Below, one piece after another: positions 25,265 through 33,585 of a stretch of DNA of 42,492 nt. Location of the stretch: positions 1-42,492 of the forward strand of contig CAJWYM010000024.1 of the NCBI GenBank assembly GCA_913049555.1, read 5' to 3'. The position numbers and the translations under genes were made by a program. Source of the stretch: an uncultured Opitutia bacterium (GTDB lineage: Bacteria > Verrucomicrobiota > Verrucomicrobiia > Opitutales > CAJWYM01). A model generated the notes under the pieces. The model was not told where the DNA came from. It did not search any database and saw only the letters and a list, made by a program, of their open reading frames with translations. The stretch's first letter is position 1, and the number at the start of each line of letters is the position of its first letter.

Positions 25265-28037
25265 TAGTATTTTCAAGATTTTTTAGACCTATGTCTTTTT
25301 TCTGCCTGAAGTCTTTAAAGATATTTCTTGGGTCGATCATAAAACGCCAAGAGGGCTTAGCGGAATTCCCAGTTATTTTAAATTCTAACACATGGGCTAT
25401 GGGATTCACTGCATTGATGATTTCTTGAACAATTGGAATCTTTAATCCACCCAGCAGAAATAATTTAGATGTAAAGTCCAAAGATTTTTCATTGATTTTA
25501 TAAGTTCCTTTTGCATCCAAACGATGGGCATTCCCTTCCAGTCTAAAAAGGGAGAACTTTAGGTTTCCTTGTTCCATGTCAAATTGTCCATTCGCCTGTT
25601 TGAACTTTACTGATGAAAATGCGATTGGAGTTTTAGAAAGCACTTTAGATAACGGACCTAGCAAATGAAACTCTTGAAGCTTTTTTCCTGAAAGAGAAAA
25701 GTTTCCAGAGCCTTGCATGGTTTCTACGACTTGCTCCGGATTGCAGACCCCTTTTGTTTTTAGGCTAATTTTATATTTGGGTGTATTTGTTGAAATTTCT
25801 TCTTCTTCTTTTTTTGTATTTAAATTTGTCAAGATCTCCTGAAGTTTTATCCCTTCTGCATCGATCAATTCTCCAGAAAAGTTAAGGTTTTTAGAATCTC
25901 CTTCAGAGTTTATGATTGCATTGGCATCTACATTTCCTCCCGCAATACCAAATTTTAATTTCTCTAAATTTAGGGATCCAATTCTCCAATGGCCCTTTAA
26001 GTCTAGATTTTCTAAAGGAATATTATTATAATAGACCCTTTCATTAGTGAATCCAGAAAAGCGAACTTTCGATTGGAGCCTTACACCGTTTATTGGAATT
26101 TCAGGATTTTTGTAAATTTTGGAGCTAAAATCAACGGTAGGATCCCCTTGGAAGCTAAGTTGAGACAAGGAATCTTTGAGGGTCTTATTTTTAATAAACT
26201 TCAAGAGTTCTGAATATTCGATTGTGCTTTTAAAATTATAACTACTAGAGACCAAAGTTCGCAATTGACTCGGGTGAAAAACCCAGTGCATGTGGCCGCA
26301 TATTTCTCCTTCCTCTCTATGGGAAGATACTTGGTAAATTTCTAAATACTTAGGAACAGATCTCAAATTGGCTTCCCCTTTTTCTAATTGAATACCGTTG
26401 TAAGTGACGATGTCTGTTTTTATAAATCCAAATATATCTATCTTATTCTTATTAAACCATTGACCCTGTATGTCAAAGTCTGCAAAAGGGGCAGTTTGAG
26501 GAAATTTAATATCCTTCCACAAACGCTCCCAGAAATGGAGCTTGGTAAGCCAAGGGTTGATCATGTGGGGAAAGGCATCTCCTTTTACTGTTATTCTATA
26601 GTCTTTAGTTGTAAAGTCTTGAAAAAAAGAACCTTCAGTATCTATGAATGGGCTCTTGGTTTTCACATTTTTTAGGTAGATCTTATCTTCTCCGTCAAAA
26701 TGGATCTCCCCACGAGCTTTTTTAAGCGGAACCCCATATGCTACAAAATCTTCACATCTAATCTTTCCTTTGAAGGATGGAACTTTTTTAAAGATGGATT
26801 CCAATTTTATTGAGGATTGAATCTCGCCGACCAAAGGTTGGTTCAATTTAAATAAATCTTTTTTTTCCAACTCTAATTTTTGCACAATCGGATCCAAAAA
26901 TTTTTGATCTATCTTAAATTCTGAGTGAACAAAAAAGTTTTTAATGAATGGGTCTGAGATTCCATGGAAAGTCCATAGTTGGTTTTTCTCATTTGCAATT
27001 GAGGCGGTACCTTCAATTTTATTTTTTTGGTTGTAAGTTAGAGAACAAATTAAAGGGGCTTTGAATACAGGGGTATGAAATTCATTTATATTTATATTTA
27101 CTCTTGAGGTCTTGTGTGGGTCTTCAAATAGATTTAAAGAGCAATGAAAGTTCCTAGCTGAAAATGAAGCATAATAGACCTCAGGAACATTCAATTTAAG
27201 GATTCCTGAACTTCGATTGAGTTCAGGAGAAATTTGAATGTCAGCCAGAGCATAAATTTCGTCAAGATGGAGGTGTGTGTTTTCGGTCTTTTCTGATAGA
27301 AATTTTAAGTGGCTTTTGGCTCGGATTTGCAGTTGAGATTTTCGCTTGAATAATCGCAGATTAAGATCGCCCTTACATGGATATTTACTCTTAAAAGAGT
27401 TCAGATTTTTTTCTAAGAACAAAAACGGTTCTTCCCAATGGACCTGTTTTTTTTGGTTCGAATTAGATCTGGAAATTCGATTGGAGAAGAAACGCTCGAA
27501 GTTTATAAAAAGTTCCTCGTCAAATGAGGCTGCCCAATCAATATTCGCAATGGTTCCTGAAGATTCTTTGAGGTATACGGATTTACCATTCATCATTATA
27601 TTGGCATAGCGAATGGTTGCTAGCTCTTGTTCAGGAGAAAATGGACTGAGAATTTTGGTATCAAAGAATTTTACATTTTTAAGAAATGGTCCTCTTTTTA
27701 ATAGTTGGATTAGCTGGATCTTAGCGGTTCCTCTTTTTATATTTATTGAATGTCCGGTTGGGCTTATTATCTTTAAATCGATTACTTTCAAATCCCCTTT
27801 TAGGTTGAAAAAAATCTTTTCAGATTGAAATACCCAGCCATCTTTTTGTTTGAGTTGTTTGGGTATGATTTGGAATGGGATTTCTAGGTTGTTCTGATTA
27901 TAGCTCAAGAACAAACAGAGGCACTGAAGGAATAGAAGAAAAGTCAAGAATCCAATGAATCCCCAAAGCGCAATCTTATGCAAAATGGGTTTTTGAAAAG
28001 AAGAATAGCGGTTGATTGCCTTTGGATCCGAGATCAT
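25248..28037 (-). CDS. AsmA-like envelope protein
   Basis: Large inner-membrane-anchored periplasmic protein of the AsmA/TamB/YhdP superfamily. Proteins of this type are thought to form long beta-sheet grooves for lipid transport between membranes. One N-terminal span (about 25-49, IALWGFIGFLTFLLFLQCL) is followed by about 880 residues of beta-rich repeats. The last 160 residues resemble the AsmA C-terminal region: GSGNFSLSGKKL, LDFTSKLFLLGGLKIPIVQEI, LEFKITGNSAKPSWRF. The gene starts 4 bp after the stop of the antiporter gene, so the two are probably one operon. AsmA-like proteins of 900-1200 residues near housekeeping genes are typical of Verrucomicrobiota. The superfamily call rests on pattern, not on a profile score. 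Confidence 0.75.
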   Translation of the reverse strand: MISDPKAINRYSSFQKPILHKIALWGFIGFLTFLLFLQCLCLFLSYNQNNLEIPFQIIPKQLKQKDGWVFQSEKIFFNLKGDLKVIDLKIISPTGHSINIKRGTAKIQLIQLLKRGPFLKNVKFFDTKILSPFSPEQELATIRYANIMMNGKSVYLKESSGTIANIDWAASFDEELFINFERFFSNRISRSNSNQKKQVHWEEPFLFLEKNLNSFKSKYPCKGDLNLRLFKRKSQLQIRAKSHLKFLSEKTENTHLHLDEIYALADIQISPELNRSSGILKLNVPEVYYASFSARNFHCSLNLFEDPHKTSRVNININEFHTPVFKAPLICSLTYNQKNKIEGTASIANEKNQLWTFHGISDPFIKNFFVHSEFKIDQKFLDPIVQKLELEKKDLFKLNQPLVGEIQSSIKLESIFKKVPSFKGKIRCEDFVAYGVPLKKARGEIHFDGEDKIYLKNVKTKSPFIDTEGSFFQDFTTKDYRITVKGDAFPHMINPWLTKLHFWERLWKDIKFPQTAPFADFDIQGQWFNKNKIDIFGFIKTDIVTYNGIQLEKGEANLRSVPKYLEIYQVSSHREEGEICGHMHWVFHPSQLRTLVSSSYNFKSTIEYSELLKFIKNKTLKDSLSQLSFQGDPTVDFSSKIYKNPEIPINGVRLQSKVRFSGFTNERVYYNNIPLENLDLKGHWRIGSLNLEKLKFGIAGGNVDANAIINSEGDSKNLNFSGELIDAEGIKLQEILTNLNTKKEEEEISTNTPKYKISLKTKGVCNPEQVVETMQGSGNFSLSGKKLQEFHLLGPLSKVLSKTPIAFSSVKFKQANGQFDMEQGNLKFSLFRLEGNAHRLDAKGTYKINEKSLDFTSKLFLLGGLKIPIVQEIINAVNPIAHVLEFKITGNSAKPSWRFMIDPRNIFKDFRQKKDIGLKNLENTIDSGL

Positions 28038-28041
28038 TCAC

Positions 28042-29046
28042 TTACAGGATACCATTTCTATAAAGATAGATAATGGAGATTACTAGGAGGTAGAGCAAGA
28101 CGAGAACAATCCCTTCACTGCGAGAAACTTTCTTATCTGTGCTGTAAAACAACCAAACAATTCCGGTCAATAAAAGCATGACAGGATATTCAAATTTAAT
28201 GAGCATCGGCTCTTGATTCAATGGGGATACAATAGAGGCAGCGCCGCCAACTAACAAAAGATTAAATAGATTGGATCCAATAATGTTTCCCGCAATCAAG
28301 TCGCTTTCCTTTCTGATTGCTGCTACTATACTGGTTGCTAATTCAGGAAGACTGGTTCCAATAGCTACGATTGTTAAACCGATAATCGTCTCACTGAGAT
28401 CCAATCGGTGGGCTACGACGGTCGCAGATTGAATCATCATATCGGCCCCGAATCCAAGCATAACTGTTCCGATTAGAATATAGAAAATACAGAAGGGAAC
28501 TGTTTGTCTTTTTGTAGGACCGATTTCAACTTCATCCGATTTTGTCAAACCCATGTCTGGATCCCCTTCGATTGCATTCCTTACAAGTACTAGAATGTAG
28601 GCAACAATTGTAGCAATCAACACTATGCCTTCGTGCCTAGCGAGCACTCCATCGCCAGCAAAGAAAATGAAAACAATTGTGACCCCTAATAAAAAAGGCA
28701 CTTCCCATTTAATCAGTCTTTTTTGAATGAGAACCGGAGAAATTATTGCTGCAACTCCAAGTATGAGTCCTAGATTTCCAATATTACTTCCAACAATGTT
28801 TCCGATTACAAGATCGTCTCTCCCCTGAATCGTTCCGATAATGGAAGTAAAAAGCTCTGGCATGCTAGTTGCCATAGAGACCACTGTGAGGCCTATAATT
28901 GTTGCAGGGATTTTAAGTAAAAATGCAATGTCTGAAGATCCTCTGGTAAGTAAATCTCCTCCCCAAGTAAGCAAGGCGACTCCAACTATAAAAATCAGGC
29001 TTAGGATTGATAGTGACAGGCTCTCTACGTTAAAAATTGGAATCAT
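28042..29046 (-). CDS. Na+/Ca2+ exchanger-family transporter (YrbG-like)
   Basis: Inner-membrane cation antiporter of the CaCA family. The 334-residue protein has two inverted five-helix halves, each with an alpha-repeat: TIIGLTVVSMATSMPELFTS with GNIVGSNIGN, and TIIGLTIVAIGTSLPELATS with GNIIGSNLFN. The acidic residues of SMPEL and SLPEL are the ion ligands. A short polar loop around 160-175 separates the halves. The ion pair may be Ca2+/Na+ or K+; the family does not decide this. It is the first gene of a two-gene unit with the AsmA-like gene and is divergent from ileS. Confidence 0.93.
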   Translation of the reverse strand: MIPIFNVESLSLSILSLIFIVGVALLTWGGDLLTRGSSDIAFLLKIPATIIGLTVVSMATSMPELFTSIIGTIQGRDDLVIGNIVGSNIGNLGLILGVAAIISPVLIQKRLIKWEVPFLLGVTIVFIFFAGDGVLARHEGIVLIATIVAYILVLVRNAIEGDPDMGLTKSDEVEIGPTKRQTVPFCIFYILIGTVMLGFGADMMIQSATVVAHRLDLSETIIGLTIVAIGTSLPELATSIVAAIRKESDLIAGNIIGSNLFNLLLVGGAASIVSPLNQEPMLIKFEYPVMLLLTGIVWLFYSTDKKVSRSEGIVLVLLYLLVISIIYLYRNGIL

Positions 29047-29217
29047 ACAATTAAACTCACAGTATGGATTGAACGCGTAAATGATTGCAATACTAGATAT
29101 AAATTAAAGGGCCCAGTAGATGGATATTCATATGCTTTAAAATTCTAGGCTTGACTTGATGGCCTTTTGAAATTCTCTTTTGCGTTTTATAAATCACAAA
29201 GAGTTGCAATTATAAAC

Positions 29218-32010
29218 ATGTCTACTGACTTAAAAGACACACTAAATTTACCGAAAACGGATTTCCCAATGAGAGGAAATCTCCCTAAAAGAGAACCTCT
29301 TAGAATTCAACACTGGGAGAAGGTGGATTTGTATCGTAAAGTGCAAGAGAAAAATAAGGATGGAGTTCCATTTATATTACATGACGGTCCGCCTTTTACT
29401 AATGGAGATGTGCATATAGGAACTGCACTGAATAAGGTTCTAAAAGATTCCATTTTAAGATACAAATCAATGCGAGGATTTAGAACTCCTTATGTTCCTG
29501 GTTGGGATTGTCATGGTTTGCCCATTGAGCACAAAGTCGCAAAAAATCTTAAAGACGAGGGCAAGCGTTTATCGCCCCTTGAAATCCGCCAAAATTGTGC
29601 TGAATTTTCAAGGGGATTTATCGAAAAGCAACGCGGCCAATTTAAGAGATTGGGAATTCTTGCCGATTGGGATCGAGAATATCGGACCATGAACCCAGAG
29701 TATGAATCTGTGATTCTGGAAACATTTGCCGCTTTTGTTAAAAAAGATTTGGTCTATCGCTCCAAAAAGCCTGTTTATTGGTCGATCCCTTGTGGAACTG
29801 CTCTTGCAGAGGCCGAAGTCGAATATCAAGACCATAAGAGTCCCTCTATCTATGTTCATTTTGAAATAGCTGAAGCTTCTGAAATTGATTTAGAAGGTCC
29901 GGTTTCTTTCGTTATCTGGACTACAACTCCCTGGACATTGCCTGCAAATTTAGCGGTCGCCGTTCATCCCCGATTTCAATATGTGGCTTTGAAGTATCAA
30001 GGACGAACTTATATTGTTGCAGAGGAGTTGGCAGATTCCTTAATTGCAAAATGGGACTGGTTGGGGGTTGAAAAAGGCAAAGTTTTTAAGGGCTCTGAAC
30101 TAGAGGGTCTTAAAGCGAAGCATCCATTTATAGATCGAGAAAGTCCAATCGTCAGTGCTGAGTATGTCACTGCTGAGTCTGGGACTGGTTGTGTTCATAC
30201 CGCTCCGGGTCATGGTTTGGATGACTACTTAACAGGTCTTAATTACGGACTTGAGATCTACTGCCCAATCGATGATCAGGGATGTTATCTGGAGGATGGA
30301 GATGTTCCGTCCGAATTAGTGGGCGTATCCGTTTTAGAAACAAAGGGCAAATGTCCTGCTAATCAATCGGTTTTATCTATAATTAAAGAAAATGGATCTT
30401 TACTATTTATTGAGTCATACAGCCATCAGTATCCCCATTGTTGGAGATCCAAAACACCCGTAGTTTTCCGCGCTATGGATCAATGGTTTGTCTCTCTTGA
30501 CAAAAATGGTGAAAAACAAGCTGCAATCGATTCTGTTTCTGATGTAAAGTGGGTTCCTGAATGGGGAGAGAACCGGATCAAGGGATCTCTTCTAACTAGG
30601 CCTGATTGGTGTATCAGTAGACAAAGATCTTGGGGAGTGCCTATACCTGTATTTTATGATGAGGATGGTAATCCTCTTCTCGATGCAAATGTTATCCAAG
30701 GAATTGCCGAAAAAGTTAAATTAGAAGGCACGGATATTTGGTATTCTTGGGATGTATCAAAATTACTTGAGGGAATTGTCCTGCCTCCATTCTTTGTAGG
30801 CAAAAAACTGGTTAAGGGAGCAGATACTCTGGATGTATGGATCGATTCTGGAACCAGTCATAGAGCTGTTTTGCAAAAACATGAAGATCTTAAATGGCCT
30901 GCAGATTTATACTTAGAGGGAAGTGACCAACATCGTGGTTGGTTTCAGTCCTCTCTTTGGACTGCAATGCTTGCAGATGGAAAACCTCCATACGAGCAAA
31001 TAATAACTCACGGTTTTATTGTGGGTCAGAATGGAAAGAAAATATCTAAAAGTGATGGCAAACCCCAAACAGCGGATAATTTTGTAAAACAATACGGTGC
31101 AGATGTATTGAGGTTATGGATTTGTTCTGAAGATTATAGAAATGATGTTCCTATGTCGGATGAGATTTTTAAGCATGTATCTCAGAGCTACAGAAATATT
31201 AGAAATACTCTTAGATTTCAGGTCGCGATTTTGTCTGATTTCAATCATGAGAAGGATCAGATTTCCGCCAAAGATTTGAATCCTCTTGATCAATGGGTGA
31301 TTCGGGAGTCTGATTTATTGATTGAGCAAATCACGACCCATTTAGAAAAATATGAATTCCACAAAGCTTATCAGGTGTTGACGCGATTCTGTGGGGTCAC
31401 TTTATCTTCTATTTATCATGATATCATCAAGGATCGGATGTATACATTGGCTTTATCGGATCCTCTTCGTAGATCCTCTCAAACTGCGATCCATCATGTA
31501 TTTCAAGTCTTAGTCAAGTTATTCACACCCATCATTCCTTTTACCGCAGATGAGGCTTGGTCTTATTTTGGAAATAACCACGATTTTTGTGAGGACCCTT
31601 CATTATTAAATGATTGGCCAAATCCAAAAAGTATAGCAGTAGATTCTGAAGTTTGTGATGCCGTTTCCAAGATTTTGGGTTTCAAAGCTGAATTTGTGAA
31701 CGACAAACTGGAGGCCTTGAGAAAGGAGAAGTCAATTGGGCAATCTTTAGATGCGCATGCATTGATTAGTGGTTCTAACTCCAACGAGTTATTTCTATTG
31801 TTGAAAAAATATGAGGACCATTTGCCCGAGCTTATGATTGTTTCCACAGTCACTTTAGAGTTGCAAGATCGAGATTTACAAGTTTTATGCTGTAAGTCAG
31901 ATAAAGATCGTTGTCCAAGATGTTGGAGGCGTGTTGATTTGAATGCGAAAGCAAAAAGTGGAGAAGCAATTTGTCAAAGGTGTTACGATGCATTGATTGA
32001 ACTTGAATAA
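29218..32010 (+). CDS. ileS: Isoleucyl-tRNA synthetase
   Basis: Charges tRNA-Ile and edits misactivated valine. From ATG at 29218 the protein has 930 residues and begins with the family-typical KDTLNLPKTDFPMRGNLPKREP. The HIGH motif is HIGT at 66-69, the editing domain contains WTTTPWTLPANLA and GTGCVHTAPGHG, KISKS is at 608-612, and a C-terminal zinc finger uses Cys 899, 902, 919 and 922. A TTG at 29167 could add 17 residues but lies in what may be promoter sequence (TTGACT at about 29151), so I reject it. It has no clear Shine-Dalgarno sequence. dksA-like and lspA genes follow after 31 and 11 bp. Confidence 0.97.
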   Translation: MSTDLKDTLNLPKTDFPMRGNLPKREPLRIQHWEKVDLYRKVQEKNKDGVPFILHDGPPFTNGDVHIGTALNKVLKDSILRYKSMRGFRTPYVPGWDCHGLPIEHKVAKNLKDEGKRLSPLEIRQNCAEFSRGFIEKQRGQFKRLGILADWDREYRTMNPEYESVILETFAAFVKKDLVYRSKKPVYWSIPCGTALAEAEVEYQDHKSPSIYVHFEIAEASEIDLEGPVSFVIWTTTPWTLPANLAVAVHPRFQYVALKYQGRTYIVAEELADSLIAKWDWLGVEKGKVFKGSELEGLKAKHPFIDRESPIVSAEYVTAESGTGCVHTAPGHGLDDYLTGLNYGLEIYCPIDDQGCYLEDGDVPSELVGVSVLETKGKCPANQSVLSIIKENGSLLFIESYSHQYPHCWRSKTPVVFRAMDQWFVSLDKNGEKQAAIDSVSDVKWVPEWGENRIKGSLLTRPDWCISRQRSWGVPIPVFYDEDGNPLLDANVIQGIAEKVKLEGTDIWYSWDVSKLLEGIVLPPFFVGKKLVKGADTLDVWIDSGTSHRAVLQKHEDLKWPADLYLEGSDQHRGWFQSSLWTAMLADGKPPYEQIITHGFIVGQNGKKISKSDGKPQTADNFVKQYGADVLRLWICSEDYRNDVPMSDEIFKHVSQSYRNIRNTLRFQVAILSDFNHEKDQISAKDLNPLDQWVIRESDLLIEQITTHLEKYEFHKAYQVLTRFCGVTLSSIYHDIIKDRMYTLALSDPLRRSSQTAIHHVFQVLVKLFTPIIPFTADEAWSYFGNNHDFCEDPSLLNDWPNPKSIAVDSEVCDAVSKILGFKAEFVNDKLEALRKEKSIGQSLDAHALISGSNSNELFLLLKKYEDHLPELMIVSTVTLELQDRDLQVLCCKSDKDRCPRCWRRVDLNAKAKSGEAICQRCYDALIELE

Positions 32011-32041
32011 TTTAAAAGTAAACTCTTAAAGATTAAGAAAT

Positions 32042-32890
32042 ATGGTCAGAAAAAAAGCTGCGAAAAAAAGTACTAGAGCAAAAAAAGCCAAAGTAGAAAA
32101 ACTCACTCCTGAGGAGGAAGCTGGTATTAGCGAGATTGCTAAAAGAATTTCCAGCATGAAAAAGCAAAAAGCTTCGGTTAAAGAAGAAAAACAAACTTCT
32201 TCAATTACTTTTACCATGCAAGATGTGGATGACTTCCTTAAGTCACACAAAAAGAAGACCGCTCGGAAAACTAAGAAAAAAAAGAAGAATGACTCTGCAA
32301 ATCAAAAAATAATTCAGAGTCAACCAGAGGCACCGAAAAAGGTAAAAAAAGTGTCCGCAGCTTCTTTGGATGATATCTTGGGAATTGGATCTGCACCAGT
32401 GATTGGTTCCAGAAAAGTCAAAAATGAAGGTTCTGTTCCCAAGAAGTTCAAAAAATATTATGACCTTTTAATTGATCTTAGAAATCATTTGTCTGATGAT
32501 TTGGCAATGCATACGCAGGAAACCTTAAATACTTCTGGTAAAGAGGATTCAGGAGATCTCTCAGGCTATGGTCAGCACACTGCGGATGCGGGTTCTGAAG
32601 CGTTCGATCGAGATTTGGCTTTGAATATGGTTTCCTCCGAGCAGGATGCTCTAAAGGAGGTTGAGGCTGCCATCGATCGAATTTTTGAAGGGTCTTATGG
32701 GGTGTGTGAACAAACCGGCCAAGCGATCAATCACGATCGATTGATGGCTGTTCCCTTCACTCGATTTTCTTTGATGGGTCAGCAGGATTTTGAAAAAAAC
32801 TCTAAAAGAAAGCGTGAAGAAGACGGGCAAGTTTTTGAAGATTCTGGAGATGACATTCCATTATTTACAGAACTGGATCCGGATGCTTAA
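32042..32890 (+). CDS. TraR/DksA-family protein with a degenerate zinc finger
   Basis: Probable RNA-polymerase-associated regulator. The 282-residue protein has an unusual Lys-rich N-terminal half (residues 1-105, mostly low complexity: VRKKAAKKSTRAKKAK, KKTARKTKKKKKND). A DksA-like half follows: a coiled-coil arm (KKFKKYYDLLIDLRNHL, DRDLALNMVSSEQDALKEVEAA) and the finger region GSYGVCEQTGQAINHDRLMAVPFTRFSLMGQ. DksA normally has four Cys here; only one remains. The order ileS-traR/dksA-lspA with short gaps suggests one transcript. Similar TraR/DksA-like genes beside lspA are known in the Planctomycetes-Verrucomicrobia-Chlamydiae group. A function beyond the family cannot be stated. Confidence 0.85.
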   Translation: MVRKKAAKKSTRAKKAKVEKLTPEEEAGISEIAKRISSMKKQKASVKEEKQTSSITFTMQDVDDFLKSHKKKTARKTKKKKKNDSANQKIIQSQPEAPKKVKKVSAASLDDILGIGSAPVIGSRKVKNEGSVPKKFKKYYDLLIDLRNHLSDDLAMHTQETLNTSGKEDSGDLSGYGQHTADAGSEAFDRDLALNMVSSEQDALKEVEAAIDRIFEGSYGVCEQTGQAINHDRLMAVPFTRFSLMGQQDFEKNSKRKREEDGQVFEDSGDDIPLFTELDPDA

Positions 32891-32901
32891 TTTCGAAGAA
32901 G

Positions 32902-33414
32902 TTGAAATATAACAAATTATTCATAGTAGCATTGGTTGCACTGCTACTAGATCAATTAACTAAATGGATCATCATTCAACAGATCCCATACGGTTCCTAC
33001 TATCCCTCAGATCCAAATGTAGTTCCTGTTTGGGACTCTATCTTTTACTTGGTTCATATAGGTAACAAAGGAGCTGCTTGGGGAATGTTCTCTGACTACA
33101 GTTTTATCTTTTTGTTTTTACCGCCTTTGGCTTTATTTGGGATCTTCTATTTCCGAGAAGCATTGGGTCTGTATTTACCAATAATGCAGGTAATCTTTGG
33201 TCTTTTTGTGGGTGGGATTATTGGGAATTATGTAGATCGGATTGTCCATGGACATGTCATCGACTTCTTAGATCTTCACTTTCCCCTAACACTTCCTATT
33301 TTAGGGGATCGTTGGCCTGCGTTTAATATTGCAGATTCGGCGATCTGTATTGGAGCTGGTCTCTATATTTATGCTTCTTTTTTCTTATTAGAAGAACCAA
33401 TTCAGGAAGATTGA
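32902..33414 (+). CDS. lspA: Signal peptidase II (lipoprotein signal peptidase)
   Basis: Aspartyl protease of the inner membrane that cleaves prolipoprotein signal peptides. The 170-residue protein has four spans and the catalytic motifs GNYVDRIVHGHVIDFLD and FNIADSAICIG, which carry the two Asp of the family dyad; the earlier motif NKGAAWGMFSD is also present. The start is TTG at 32902, 11 bp after the dksA-like stop, with GAAG just upstream; no ATG would keep the first span. It is the last gene of the ileS unit. A lipoprotein substrate is encoded nearby at 37438. Confidence 0.95.
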   Translation: MKYNKLFIVALVALLLDQLTKWIIIQQIPYGSYYPSDPNVVPVWDSIFYLVHIGNKGAAWGMFSDYSFIFLFLPPLALFGIFYFREALGLYLPIMQVIFGLFVGGIIGNYVDRIVHGHVIDFLDLHFPLTLPILGDRWPAFNIADSAICIGAGLYIYASFFLLEEPIQED

Positions 33415-33585
33415 ATAGGACTTGCAGAGGGTTGTATTGAGGGAGCAATAGATCGGAATTATCTATAAATATTAAATTCCTCATTATTAACAGGTATCCT
33501 TTTGGATCTATTTCTTACAGAAGACCTCAAGGATTTATTAAAATTTTGCTCTGAAATCTTAAAATTTCCTAAACTACTCCGAGGA

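Noticed and set aside
29167-29217. N-terminal extension of ileS from a TTG at 29167
   Set aside because: The extra 17 residues are not family-like, while the ATG at 29218 gives the typical start just before KDTLNLPKTDFP.
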